A DNA stretch of 64,000 bases, from assembly GCA_025504975.1 (NCBI GenBank), contig JANUWI010000014.1, forward strand, positions 682,001 to 746,000. Direction: 5' to 3'. Positions 1 through 11,544 of this stretch are shown here, in pieces. Both the position numbers and the translations under genes were made by a program. This DNA is from Plenodomus lindquistii. Lineage: Eukaryota > Ascomycota > Dothideomycetes > Pleosporales > Leptosphaeriaceae. The stretch's first letter is position 1, and the number at the start of each line of letters is the position of its first letter. The notes beneath the pieces are model-generated. The model ran no database searches. It was not told the origin of the DNA and was given only the letters and a program-made list of their open reading frames with translations.

Positions 1-392
1 ACGCTGTCGAGCTCGCGCACGAGATCAATGTCCGAGATCCACTCGCGCAGGTGCCAGTGCGGTCCCGCCGCGGTCGTGTCCCAGCCTTCCCAGGAGCTGT
101 TTGGGATCTTGTAGTGCTTCTTCTCGGCCCAGCGTACGTACGAGAAGACGCGCCAGATGAAACCAAAGAAGGCTATGGTAGCGAGCGACACCGTGGCTAG
201 CAGTGAAAAGATGACGGCATGGCGACGGCGCGTCGAGTTTTGCGCACGCGTGCGCGAAGAGGGAGGAAGCGATGTCGCGGCGCGGCCAACATGGTCGAGG
301 GCCACGCCCGCAGCGAGTACGGGGACGAGGATCTGAGTGCCGAAGAAGATAATGGGGAGCGAGTTGCTATGCGCGTTCTCGACGGGCGGCAT
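1..392 (-). CDS. N-terminus of an unrecognised membrane protein (cut by window edge)
   Basis: An open frame on the minus strand runs from the ATG at 390-392 to the left edge without a stop, giving about 130 residues. It starts MPPVENAHSN and has two hydrophobic stretches, around residues 11-30 (IIFFGTQILVPVLAAGVAL) and 67-88 (VIFSLLATVSLATIAFFGFI), joined by a short Ser/Arg-rich basic loop. After the second segment comes a polar region rich in Trp (SSWEGWDTT, HWHLREWISDID). This supports an integral membrane protein with at least two membrane spans. I do not recognise the family and the C-terminal part lies outside the window. The gene is divergent from SWC5 with about 400 bases between the starts. 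The start codon is inferred from the first in-frame ATG and could be internal. Confidence 0.55.
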   Translation of the reverse strand, partial: MPPVENAHSNSLPIIFFGTQILVPVLAAGVALDHVGRAATSLPPSSRTRAQNSTRRRHAVIFSLLATVSLATIAFFGFIWRVFSYVRWAEKKHYKIPNSSWEGWDTTAAGPHWHLREWISDIDLVRELDS

Positions 393-792
393 CTTGAGTG
401 GGGTATGGAGCTGGTGGTGGTGGTGATGGTGGTGGTGGTGCTGGCGGTGGTGGTGGTAATGTAACAGAGGTTCAGCAATGGAAATAGATGCGCATCCTGC
501 GACAACAATGCGACGCGAGGGTTTGGCGACGAGCAAGCGGCAGAGAGAGGCGTGAGTGCGTTCTTTGTCTTGTTTTGATTGCAGACCACACGCGCGTGGC
601 TGCCCTGTCTTGCCCTGTCTTGCATACCCGCGACCCCACGCACGTCATTGCGACGCACCTTTCGCGTAGCCTGACGACGCTATACCTGACCCAGCCCTAG
701 CGGCAGATCGCGCGTGTCCGTTCGCGATGGGCTTTCCCGCGGTCGCGAACCCGCCGAAGCCTTGGTTGGACATGCTCGACAATCCACGCGCC
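393..792. other. Divergent promoter region between the membrane protein and SWC5
   Basis: About 400 bases separate the two start codons. Apart from the GGT-type microsatellite at 411-457, which would fall in the 5' leader of the minus-strand gene, I see no defined site. The ATG at 727 opens the SWC5 frame 22 codons upstream of the preferred start. Confidence 0.4.
411..457. repeat. GGT/TGG trinucleotide microsatellite
   Basis: A run of mostly GGT units interrupted by GAT, GCT and GCG. It lies just upstream of the minus-strand start at 392 and reads as CCA/ACC repeats on that strand. Confidence 0.8.
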
Positions 793-1941
793 ATGGCACC
801 CCGAGACTTGGACGAAGACGCCGAAAATGCCGATGAAAAGTACCACGAGTCCTCCGACGAAGACTTCAACCCCGAAGCAGCGCCTCCCGACGACGTCTCG
901 AGCGACGAAGACGAAGACGAGCAAGTCGCGACAAAACCCGCACAGCGCAAGGGCAAGCGAAAGGCCCCTGACGATGAAGAGCTCGATTCTGGCGACGAGG
1001 TGACGATACAGGCTGCGCGAAAGAAGCGGTCGAAGAAGAACAAGAAGCAGGGCGCAAAGGACGATGACGACGAGCTGATACTGTCCGAGGACGAGGGCGG
1101 CGAGGGTGGCCTGATCAAGACAAGGGCACAGCGACGAGGAGAGCAGAGAGAGCGTCGGCCACTAGCGAGGACTGAGGGGGCCACAGTAGACGTCGATGCA
1201 CTGTGGGCGCAGATGATGGCTGCACCGCTCAAGCCTCTCCAGTCAGCCCTGCCTCAAGAGCCCACTACCGCCACCACAACGACCCCTCTCCCCACCGAAG
1301 AGGAAGAACAGATACCCATCCGCAAAGTCTACACCTTCGCCGGCCAAGACACCACAGAAGAGAAATCAGTCCCCCGCTCCCACCTCCCCAAATACCTCTC
1401 CTCAGGCTGGAAGACTCTCGACTCTACTACCACCACAACCACCACCACTACACCACCCACCTCAGACACCCCCGCCGATCCAACCACCACCAACACCACC
1501 GCCCCCACACCCACAACATCCAACATCCGCCGCCCCCTCCGCCGACCCACCCGCTTCGACCCAAACCCCACAGGCTACGTCCGCGCCCTCGCCCCAGAAC
1601 ACCAACTCTTCTGGCCCCGCCAACCCACCACCACCACCTGCCCCAATAACACCACCGACCAAGAAACCCCAAACCCAAATACCATGCCCCCACCCGACCT
1701 CCCCACCGCCGCCGCAAAACCCCAAAAAGCAACAAAACTCAACGTCGTGGACAAGTCGCGCATGGACTGGACGGGCTTCGTCGACAAGGAGGGCATTGCA
1801 GAGGAATTGGATACTCATGGAAAGACCAAGGAGGCGTACTTGGGACGTATGGAGTTTTTGGCAGGTGTGGAGGCGAGGAGGGAGGAGGAGCGGTTGAAGG
1901 GACGGGTCAAGGCTGCGAGTGCTGCTGCTGCTGCGGTGTAG
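793..1941 (+). CDS. swc5: SWR1-complex protein 5 (BCNT/CFDP1 family)
   Basis: Single-exon gene of 382 residues from the ATG at 793. The N-terminus is acidic (DEDAENADEKYHESSDEDFN, then DEDEDE), followed by a Lys-rich basic patch (KKRSKKNKKQ), a long Thr/Pro-rich low-complexity stretch, and a C-terminal BCNT-C domain (nt 1744-1908) with KSRMDWTGFVDKEG and AYLGRMEFLAGVEAR. Swc5 belongs to the nuclear SWR1 remodeller that exchanges H2A for H2A.Z; its acidic N-terminus binds histones and BCNT-C is the conserved signature. I prefer 793 over the in-frame ATG at 727 because the context GCCATGG is strong and fungal Swc5 proteins usually begin shortly before the acidic tract; 727 would add 22 residues. 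The Thr/Pro stretch is longer and more repetitive than I would expect for the family. Confidence 0.88.
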   Translation: MAPRDLDEDAENADEKYHESSDEDFNPEAAPPDDVSSDEDEDEQVATKPAQRKGKRKAPDDEELDSGDEVTIQAARKKRSKKNKKQGAKDDDDELILSEDEGGEGGLIKTRAQRRGEQRERRPLARTEGATVDVDALWAQMMAAPLKPLQSALPQEPTTATTTTPLPTEEEEQIPIRKVYTFAGQDTTEEKSVPRSHLPKYLSSGWKTLDSTTTTTTTTTPPTSDTPADPTTTNTTAPTPTTSNIRRPLRRPTRFDPNPTGYVRALAPEHQLFWPRQPTTTTCPNNTTDQETPNPNTMPPPDLPTAAAKPQKATKLNVVDKSRMDWTGFVDKEGIAEELDTHGKTKEAYLGRMEFLAGVEARREEERLKGRVKAASAAAAAV

Positions 1942-2653
1942 TGAGAATCTTGGACATGACTTTAGGTATGCGTTGGGTGGGGGGAGGTGGAATATATATA
2001 TATGTGCGATGATACCCCAATTCTTATGTGTATTGATAGTGTACTACTCTTGTCGTTTATGCTCATGCTCGTGCTCGTGCGGGTGCTCGTATAATCAAAC
2101 GATTGTGGGGGGTATTATGCAAAAGGATGAGTAACTCCATGTGGAAACGACAGACTTTGACAGCTAGGAATATACAAAGGAGAAGCGGTGTTCAATTTCT
2201 CCCGTTTTCCTCCTATCGACCACTGTATATTCTGCTCGTTCCGTCTCTCTCTCTATATGCAATGACGCGTATCTGACGATATGCATCGCGCTGAATGGCT
2301 TTGTGAGGTTCCTTCAAAACTGGCTCGCTGAATATGAATGGCTTTGTGAGTCCTCGGACTGGGTCGGAAACGTTCGAGGTGCCGACACCCCAGGTGATGT
2401 CGCCGGAAGATCAGATCCAACGGCGTCAAGTCTGTTGTAGAGCAAAAGGGCAAAAGTGTGGTCATGATGATATAAAGATATCAAGCGACTGAATGGTCGA
2501 ATGTAATGATTTCCTGCATCCAAACAGGAAGTGACTGGTTGTGCTGATGCTTTATGGACGGAGTCGCGAAAGTCGCGAAAATCGTCTCAGATGAAAGATG
2601 CGAGAGTTGACAATCCCCATTCGTTATGAAAGACGAATTGGTTGGTTAGTCGC
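1942..2653. other. Convergent intergenic region, SWC5 / RdRP
   Basis: This is 3' flanking sequence of two convergent genes. It contains a short (TA)n run near 1992-2002 and a 15-base direct repeat, GAATGGCTTTGTGAG, near 2291 and 2335. I see no gene. Confidence 0.4.
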
Positions 2654-5600
2654 CTATGCGAGCGCTTTCTCAAGAGCGCTTTCAAACTCCTCATCGCCTA
2701 CTTCTTCCTCGTCGTCGAATTTCGGAACCTTGTGTGGCTTGGCCTGTATATCGGATTAGTACGTGTTAAGCATCAAGGTATACTCAAGACGCGTCTTTCT
2801 TACCTTGAGGTCTGCAAAGATAGTAGGTATGACGTTGTACGTCTCTGGATTCGCGCTTGCTTTCAGCCTCGCGAGTTCTCTACCCGCCATTTGCCAGACA
2901 AAAGTGGGTTTCATCGGGTATCTCGTGTAAATCGCAGACGCTCGAATAGTCTCCCAAAGTGTAGGGCGGTCGGCTCCAAAGTAACGGTATACCAACGGCG
3001 CGATTTCCGGGTCAGATGTATTGGACGGATTGAGCGCGCGGAACGAAGAATAGCAGCTTTCCAAGAGTTTGCTGTACCTGTCCTTTGGTATTTCCAATTT
3101 CGATCCCAAGCTGCGGTTCCAGTCTTGGAGTATGCGCTCAAGCCCAAGCAAGAGAGCTTGAAGCTCCGTGTTAAGGGCCGGGTTGTTTTTGGCCCGTAGT
3201 TGTTCGTATGGAAACCTCAGTACCAGGTCGTCTTCTCTCTCCTTCGGCAATGCGTTTTGGAGCATCTTGCGTGTCTTGGTGTTATGTTTGCGTATAACAT
3301 CAAAATACAAGTAGTCCAAGATGTTGTTCGGCTTATACTTGAAATCTTTACCAACCTTGTCCATTTCACCTATCTCTCTGCTTGTTGCGCTCGCCTCCAT
3401 GGCTTCCTTATATGCAGGTATCTTCGGCTTCCCACAGCGAAGTTTGAACTTGACTAGGGTATCGAAGTCTTTGTTGGTGAACTGGTAAGCCTGCTTTGGC
3501 GCATCAACGAGCAAGTCATGAACGTCGCAAAGCGCATTGATCCTGGTGGAGGATATCTTGTTCTCCATGTAAGCGAGCTTCTCAAGGAAATTGGTTGCTT
3601 TGCCCAGCAACGAAGGCGCGATTCGAAAGTTAAAAGCTTCTTTCAAGAATTCGTCGACAGTTGAAAGATCTTGCGGATCCATAACTTGGTTAACCTTTCT
3701 GGTGTCCTTTCTGATACCATACCTGGCAGGGTCTGGCGGATTCAGAGGTGCAGGGGCATTCTTGAAAGGCTCGACCAGAATGTTTTCCCAACAGATCCAA
3801 AAACTATCGCCATCGTAGTCGCCACCCTGGAGTTTGCCTGCGAGTGGATACTCACCTCGTGTTGGAAAGACAATGACATCTCTAAGATGGGTCAGCTTTG
3901 GATGCGCTACAGCGCGCACCTTCTGGATGTCGGACGATCGGCATGCTAGGGGGAACGTCAGTGACAGCTCTCGATGTAGCCAGCTGCGACCTACCAGGTT
4001 GACGGGACACCAGGACCTCGAGCCCATCGAGATGACGGTACGTCTGGCGAGTGAATTCATCGACAAATGGCGAAGAGAAATTGATATGCACCTGACCAGG
4101 TTCGAGTACACCCATAGGATCAGCCAACCCAAGTAGGAACGTTGCACTTCCCAATGGTGCTCGCAGTCTCTGCTCCATAACGCTCTGACGCTGTTGGATG
4201 AAGCGTGTGAAAACCTTCGCGAGGAACGGGCTATCCTGAGGTGTAAAGCCAGCTCGTAAAAGGAGCTTCACCTTTTCGGACAAAGCGATTGGAAGTCCAG
4301 CCTCATATGGAACGATGCCACTCGCAGGTGGAGTAGACCCTTGTTTCGTGACCCAATTATGTAATTTCACAGGCTCAGTCAGCATCTCTAGCAATTGCTT
4401 TCGCTCGACATCAAGGTGCTTGATCATGAACTCGGCGATGACATCCCTCTTCACCCCCCTGTTGACGAGAATCGGTATGAACGAGATGTGGAGGTCCGTT
4501 GATCCGTTCACAAAGCTGTGCTGAACATAGTTGAATGTCAACCGGTGTCGGTTATAGGAGCTGTCGTTCCTGTCGTCCTGACAAGGCTCAAATTTGGACT
4601 GACTGTCAGTAATTTCAATCCAGATGCTCGTGTGCTCTTCATCCCGGGTATGAGCCTCGGCACTGACCATCCACATTCCCTTCGCTCCTCGAACCCGCCC
4701 CTGGAAGGCACTAGGTAACGGTTCATCTGATCCGGTCGCGTTGCGATAGGCTTCCCAGACCCTAAGCGCCGCGCCAACAGATATGCGAGCACAGCCGTCG
4801 TTCATCACCTCTGGCTTGCTGCACCTCTCACTCCAATCCAGACTTTTGTCGTTGAAATCAACTGCCTCTTGGCTGCCATCCGACAGCTTATCCGGTACGC
4901 GGCGGATCTGCGATGGCTTGAATTCTAGTGTCGGTATCGTCCGTGACAACCCAAGGTCCAATCGAGCGTACGCCTTGCAGAAGTTTTGTTCCTGATTTTC
5001 GCCAAGAGTCATGAACTCGTTCAACATTTCTCCAATAGACATGGGATTCGTGATGCCGTGGCCGCTTGTTGCAAACAGCACAACGCGTTTGTCAGCAGAT
5101 TCGTCCTTGCCATCTTTTCGTTGGCTGCCCTTCCTCTTGATAGGCTCAATGTGAACTGTGAACAAGACTTCGGTTAGTAAAAGTACTATGGCTTGATCCA
5201 TTCTGCGCTACTTACGCACTCGCCATGTTCGTCCGAGGAAGGTATGCTCTCGCAGGAGCCATAGTTTCCATTGATCTTCAATCTGCGGCATCTGGTCTTG
5301 AGTGAAGCGATCGGGCTTGTTCTCGCTGAACGACGGGAAGGTGAGGTATAAGAAGCGATCCGAGCCAAACATACGCTGGAACTGACATGATCTCTCCCGC
5401 TCGATCAAGTTAAGGTCAAGCTTGAAAACGGATGTTGAGGACCTGCCACTGAAGCTGACTTTTCCCTTGAACGTAAAGCCTTCGAACGAATTCTCTGTAG
5501 CTCCCCAAACTGCAGCCGACTCGGTAGGGCTACCCTGTACTGTGTCACCAATCGCGCTCCAAAATAACTTTGGGTCTTTCTGGATAATCTCATCCTGCAC

Positions 5601-7401
5601 TTGCTGCAACAATGTCTTCATGGAGACTTTGTTCGTGATGGACAAGCGGCAACATATGAAGAGGAGAAAAAAGGGCATCTCCATGAATTCGGGCGAAAGA
5701 TCTTCCACGAACATGTTCTGCACAGCCAAGTCTCGTATATAGTACGCTACGGGCTTTGACGGGGAGTCTCCAGGCGTGACTGTCTGCTGAGGTTCCAAAC
5801 GCGTCCTGGAGTTTGGCCCCTCCGAGGAGCTTCGCTGCCGAACATCAGCATCGAGTTTCGGATAATTGACTGATGGTCCTGGTAGAGGAAACGAAGTTGT
5901 TAGTGATATGGGACCTGGCTCAACACTGTTTGATGATGTGCCTGTTTCTCTGTTCGTTCCTGCATGCACAAGTGTGGTTGATCCCGCGCTAGGATCAGCT
6001 GGCTTGAGTTGCTGTTCTTCTTCATGATCCAAATCCCAGAATAACGCCTCGTCGACCGAACCAAATGTCGAGTTGCTTGCGCGATTGAGTTCTTGCGAAA
6101 GAGCGCGTTCAGTCTCCCTCTTCTTGTGCGCGACAAATGCTTCTCTTTCGTTGTCCTCAAACGGCCCTCGATCAGAATATGCGGCACCACCATGAGATGT
6201 GAAGGACGTATTGACCGATGTGGCATTGGTCTCTTGCGAGGACGCTGCTGTGGTGTTAAACGAGGTATTCACAGATGAGAAGCTCGTTTGTCCATTCGGG
6301 AAAGAGCGGGTCGTAGGGAGCTCTGGCTTCTTGAAAATTGGCGTGAAGAGCGGCTGCTTCGGGATTGGTTCTGCTGAACCTACTGGCTGCTTGCCCTTCA
6401 AAGTCTTCGTCAACTTTGTTGGTTTCCCAGTATCATCGGGGCCATCTAAGGAGCGCTTCCGATCATTAAGTCGCGAGGGGACAAGAGGACTTGCCTTCAG
6501 CCGCCGATTGGACGATCTACATGATGGCGACGGGGATTGTGAGCGGGGAGTAACGAACTCGTCGTCTGTATCCTCATCTGTGGGCGAACCAGGAGCGCCG
6601 GCAGTCGCATACGATTCGAAATCATCGTATCGTGAGTCTCGTCCACGAAGTCGACCACGGGGCTGAGACGTTGGCTTGACAGCTTTGACCAGGTTAGCAT
6701 CGTGTTACAGTCTCGCCACGGGAGAGCACCAGATGAGCAATGCTTTCAAATGAAAAAGGGAGAGGAGGCAGTGTGCAAAGGTGTGACAATTGCATGGTGA
6801 TCTTATGGGGGCTCAGTACTTTGGCGTCGTGATCCTGAACACACGGATTGGTATTGCGTGAGTTTGTGGCTCGCAGGTCCTTCAGCTTCAGCTTCGGACA
6901 TGCGAGCCAGCGCAAAAACCCAAAGAAACCAGCTTGAGCTGTACGAAGAAGTTTGTAACAGGATATGAATACCCACTTACAGAGTAGGCTTTTGGGTGGA
7001 TTATTTCTAGTGCTCGCTGGGGTACTGTCTCGTGTTTGTGGTGAATGATCCGTCTGCTGGTTCTTGACAATCCCGAGCAGACACTCTAAGCGCCGACTCT
7101 GTACCATAGAAGGTGCAGTAACCTCAAAGATCCTCAGTGTCTCGTGGAACGCTGATTCTGACGACCAAAAGAGCCGATGTAGACTCCTGCGCGTCTTATC
7201 GGCGAGAGTCGTTGCATGAGCGGGTGACCGATGCTCGTTCACTTTCAGGCCTAGGTGCCATTTCGCTTCTAGGGTCGAAATGCGCTGGTCGAGAGCACCA
7301 GCCTTTGGGTGGTGTGGGGTCCGCGGTGCGGGAGCGACCGCACCAGTCGGATCTGGGCTTTGCCTGAGGTTGCCTTGTGCAAGGCGGGGAGACTGGCGCA
7401 T
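2654..7401 (-). CDS. Cellular RNA-dependent RNA polymerase (RNA silencing, QDE-1/SAD-1/RRP-3 superfamily)
   Basis: Six exons on the minus strand: 6981-7401, 6709-6938, 5216-6662, 3995-5155, 2804-3945 and 2654-2743, giving 1496 residues. The introns (42, 46, 60, 49 and 60 bases) have GTAAGT/GTAACA/GTAGGT-type donors and TACAG/TCTCAG/CACAG/CCTAG/ATACAG acceptors, and all close in frame. The catalytic signature GGDYDGDSFW is at nt 3806-3826 (DYDGD, residues about 1129-1133), preceded by GEYPLAGKLQ. This aspartate motif is the Mg2+-binding active site of eukaryotic RDR enzymes, which make dsRNA for Dicer in quelling or meiotic silencing. The N-terminal 450 residues are Ser/Pro-rich and divergent; the last exon encodes an acidic tail (DDEEEVGDEEFESALEKALA). 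The start is the first ATG of the exon-1 frame. I cannot say which of the usual paralogues this is. Confidence 0.9.
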
Positions 7402-8116
7402 GCCGGCTGCGTCATAGATAGTAGTGGCTGCAAGTGGTACCAGAAACAGACATGCGTTCGGTCGACCAACAGAGTGCAAGTACAAAGTGATTAGCCTCGA
7501 GACTCGAGAGAGTGAGGGGAGTAATGCCTGAGGCTGCAGTTGCTAGGTTAACGCTGTAGCTTGGCGAACGCGTCGCGCTTTGCCAATCACGCGCTATCAC
7601 GAGAGTATTGAATTCACCGCGCTTGCAGCCAGGCGCTTACAATACGATGGAGCTCGTGTTGATGGTGTCCCCATTCCGCCTTGACGGCATGACGCTTGAG
7701 CCTATACAGTAGCAAGGTGGTAGCAAAAGCACACAGATGTAGTAGATCATTATTTCTACCAAGTTCTCCCTATAGCACACACGCATTATCCAAGGACTAG
7801 CCCCTTGGTAGCAGGGTAAGTAAACTCACTGTTTGGCCGCAAATTGAAGCGCAACGGTTCTCCACGAAAGAGATGCTCAAGTCGATCGTCTCCAGGGCTG
7901 CCTACACACATGTGTATTATTCACGTGATCATGCAGAAGTCTCAGAGAGCGTGGAGTAGATGGTGGTGAGCCACATGTGGCCCATGGAAGGTCGTCTAGA
8001 TTCGTTTCTCGCTTTTCGCACTATGGCGTTATCTGAGCATGCATAGGTATTCGTTAAATTCAGCAACCATCCAACCCCAAGTCATTCCTGCTAGGCAACC
8101 ACGTAGCATGAGAAGC
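7402..8116. other. Upstream region of the RdRP gene / 3' flank of TCTP
   Basis: About 715 bases between two minus-strand genes. I see no coding signal or clear regulatory site. Confidence 0.4.
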
Positions 8117-8880
8117 TTAAACCTTCATCTCCTTGAGACCGTGCTTCCAGACGGTAACATAGGGGGTGGTACCGTCCTCACGGTAGTTGAGGAGGACGAT
8201 CATGCCATCGGGGTCCATGGACTCGCCCGTGTAGAACTCGTAGTCCTTGAAGTTGCTGATGATCTTCTTTGCGTAGGCACCGGCCTTGGTCTCGAAGTCC
8301 TTGATGGCGGCGGCATCGGCGCCCTCCTTCTCGAGAGCTGCCTTGACGGACTTCATGTATCCTATGCGAAGTCAGCAATTAGACAGGCGCAATGCGGGTC
8401 GTAGTCGATCTTACCCTTGAGGTATGTGAGGTAGCCCTTCTTGTCAAAGCCGGTCTCGTTGAGGCGGAAAGAGTAGACGACATCGATCTTCTGCTCGACC
8501 TGGTCCTCGACACCCTCCTCTTGCTCCTCAGCGGAAGCATTGCCTCCAGTGTCTGCCGAGTGTTAGTGGATAATCTTCGCGACCATATGGACCGAGCAAC
8601 AAACCGAAGCTCTCGCCTCCAACGCTGATCTTCTTGCAGTCGGCCTCGTAGACGACGCCGTCAACCTCCTTGAGGTCGTACGAGTCGGAGATGATCTCGT
8701 CACCGGTGAGGATATCCTAGAGACATGGTGTTAGTGCTGGGGACTGGGAGCGTGGCTGAATCGAAGTCGAATCCAAGAGGCGGCATTATATTGCCAGGAT
8801 GGGGAAGGCGGGGTATTGTTGCGCATGGCAGCGCAGCGCCCGGCCACGATAGCGAGTGCACATACCTTGTAGATGAGCAT
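8117..8880 (-). CDS. tctp: Translationally controlled tumour protein (TCTP / Tma19)
   Basis: Four exons, 8866-8880, 8605-8716, 8415-8552 and 8117-8361, give 169 residues, the normal TCTP length. Exon 1 encodes only MLIYK, a typical TCTP arrangement; the first intron is 149 bases, long for this window, and the others are 52 and 53. The protein continues DILTGDEIISDSYDLKEVDG and ends with YEFYTGESMDPDGMIVLLNY, both hallmark TCTP segments. TCTP is a small, abundant cytoplasmic protein that associates with ribosomes and with microtubules and mitochondria under stress, and has been linked to TOR/Rheb signalling. A long first intron close to the start codon suggests intron-linked expression control (inference). 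It is divergent from SUR2. Confidence 0.95.
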
Positions 8881-9548
8881 GGTGGCTGGTGTGCGAGTGC
8901 GAGTAGTCGTGTGAGAAGATGGAGTGGAAATCGGCCGGGAGTGAAGGTCGGTGTTCTTGTACGCTGGGCGGGAGAAGCGCTGGCGACTGGAGGAGCAAAG
9001 AATTTGGTGGGGTCGAAAATTGGGAGCAGGACGGCGCTAGGCCCGAAGCGCAGCTAGCGCCGTTCTCGAACGAAAGGCTGAGCTTGGGCGTGGCAAGAGC
9101 AAATGAAGGCTGAGTGGTCCGCTTTCAGGTGGCGGCCAAATGTCCATGATGCGCCGGATTCCGCAGTCTAGAGTAGGCGTCTCCTGGTTGCATGTGCGTG
9201 CAGCACCACTCTCACACGACATCGTAACATCACCGCTCTGCTCACCTCAGCCTCTCCTTTCTGAGCCCAACGCCCGCCCACAGCTGCTCGCACGCCCTAC
9301 AACTACCCTTTCCCCCCCCTCGTGCGCCGCGCCTTCTCCTGATTTCCTGGTCCGCGACATCCGGTCCTGGTCCGCCTTACTGTGCACCCTCTGCTAGCTG
9401 CTTGCTTGCTTGCGTGCTTACTTGCACCCTGATCCACCTCCACACTGCCCACCAGCCTTGTCTCTAGCCACGCTATCGAGCCTGTCAACTGCATACCACA
9501 CCAGCATAGCAACAGCCTGAGGCGCTCTAAGCTCACACACGCCTCACC
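8881..9548. other. Divergent promoter of TCTP and SUR2
   Basis: A 668-base spacer between two divergent starts. The side next to SUR2 (about 9230-9540) is C/T-rich with a (CTTG)n stretch near 9399-9425, as is common in leaders of well-expressed fungal genes. No further site is evident. Confidence 0.4.
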
Positions 9549-10903
9549 ATGGCGAGCGTAAACATGACGGCATACGACCTCCCCCCCTTACCAGAATACA
9601 CCTTGGAACCATTGGTCCCCCTCTCGTCATGGGCCTCGGATGCCATGATACAGGCCGCCCTGCCTGTTGTTGGATACTGGGTCGTGTCGCTGATGTACCA
9701 CGCCATTGACGTCTACGACCTCTTCCCCCAGTATCGCCTGCACACGCCCGCAGAAGTGCTCAAGCGCAATCACGTTTCCCGCTACGAGGTTCTGCGTGAC
9801 GTGATTTTCCAGCAGATTATTCAAATCATCTTCTCCTTCAGCCTGTCGCTATTCGATGAGACGCCAACCATCGGCAAAGCCGACTACGACGTCGCCTGGT
9901 ACGCGCAGAAGATCCGTCTTGCACAGCGCGCAGTACCACACGTACTGTCCGTCGTAGGGGTCAATCCCATCGCATTGGCTTCAAAGATATCTGGCTCATA
10001 CCCTACTCTCTCCTCAGTTCTCATCGGTGGCAAGTACCCTGCCTTGATGCAGTCAATCGCAGGGGAACAGACTTGGGTTCCTGCCTTTGCATCATGGGAA
10101 TTGGCCGTTGCGAGCTTTGTGTACTGGTACGCGATTCCAGCCATTCAGTTCAGCGCAGCAATCGTCATCATCGACGCATGGGAGTACATGCTCCACCGCG
10201 CGATGCACCTCAACAAGTGGCTCTATGGTGAGTGGCCCGCTACCAAGACACCCAGCATTTGCTTACTTTGACAGTGACATTCCACTCGCGCCACCACCGT
10301 CTCTACGTCCCATATGCCTACGGCGCGTTGTACAACCATCCTCTCGAAGGCTTCGCTCTGGACACCCTTGGCGCTGGTCTGGCTTACCTACTTACTGGAA
10401 TGACTTTGCGACAGTCAATGTGGTTCTTCACTGGCTCAACAATCAAGACGGTCATGGATCACGGCGGCTATGAATTCCCCTATGATCCTGTCAACTGGAT
10501 CTTCCCGAACAATGCTGCTTACCATGACATCCATCACCAGAGCTGGGGCATCAAGACCAATTTCTCGCAGCCCTTCTTTGTGTACTTGGACCGTATTGGT
10601 GGAACCATGTACAAGGGAGACGTGGCTGAGAAGTATGAGCGAGCCCGTCGTGCAGCTCAGCAAAAGCTTGACCAAGAAAAGGAGAATGGACAATTGACGG
10701 TACCTGCTGGCTCAGTTGCGGCCTCCGCGCTGCCGGCCGAGGAGACTCTTTTGCCACAAGGAGTGTCAACACCCCGCATATCCCGGAAAAAGGCTAGCAG
10801 TATTTCTTCTTCTGCGGGGAATTTCAAGGACCTGACAAATAAGGTCAATCAAAACCTCCACGGTCGGAGAGCGAACGTCTTAGGGGTGGAGAGCTCACAT
10901 TGA
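9549..10903 (+). CDS. sur2: Sphinganine C4-hydroxylase (fatty acid hydroxylase superfamily)
   Basis: Two exons, 9549-10227 and 10275-10903, are joined across a 47-base intron (GTGAGT...TGACAG), giving 435 residues. The diiron histidine boxes of the ERG3/SUR2 superfamily are present: HRAMH at residues 216-220, HSRHH at 230-234 (it starts just after the splice junction) and HDIHH at 310-314. Hydrophobic segments near residues 37-53, 85-101 and 181-209 fit an ER multi-pass protein. Sur2 hydroxylates C4 of dihydrosphingosine to phytosphingosine, using O2 and electrons from cytochrome b5. The C-terminal 100 residues are hydrophilic and end with a basic, Ser-rich tail (RISRKKASSISSSAG), probably cytosolic. 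Unspliced, the first frame ends at 10271 within the intron, so the splice is needed to restore the second histidine box. Confidence 0.93.
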
Positions 10904-11544
10904 TCACATCTTTTCGTAATATGTAATAACACCAAAATCGTCATTCGCGATAGGTAATGTATAGTCCTTCCGGTGTATACCATTCGGCATGATCCGACGC
11001 ATTCGCTTCACTGTATCACTTATTCACGCACTTCTCCTCGGTGTCGCTCATGGACGCTACTTCGGTTTGAAATTCATTCTTGGCTTGAAGCCCTCCTCTC
11101 GCTCATGTATTGTATGATATCTGGGCCGGCGTAACCTAGTCTATTGGATGAACGACCATCATTCGGAATTTCATCAATCAATCGAACACCTGCACTGTTT
11201 GACATATTTGCTACCCTATTGTCTTGCGCTGCTTGCTCGTCATAATGAGACATTGGTCTCACATGAGCGCCCGATAAACTACACCATGGCATTTCACTTC
11301 GAAAATCTCCGTCGACCAGTTCCATCCACGTCCCTCTTCTGGCCATAGTAACGCAACAAGCTTCGCGACTGACCAACATACTGTTCTCACTATGTACGTC
11401 CATGCCCTAAGTCCCCCAATATTTTTACCCGCCTCTATATTGTGCCCATCAAGAGTCAGATTGCACAAAGCATACTTCCACACAGCACACTTTTACACAA
11501 CGCAACCTTGAGAATCAAGCTCAAACAAAGAAACACGGCTAATC
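10904..11544. other. Intergenic region after SUR2
   Basis: A 641-base spacer between two plus-strand genes. I see nothing that supports a gene. Confidence 0.35.

Noticed and set aside
197..658. 153-codon minus-strand frame
   Set aside because: It overlaps the better-supported membrane-protein frame in another phase, and its composition comes from the GGT microsatellite.
1203..1818. Several His/Pro- or Gly/Val-rich frames across SWC5
   Set aside because: They are shadows of the C-rich repeats in SWC5 on both strands.
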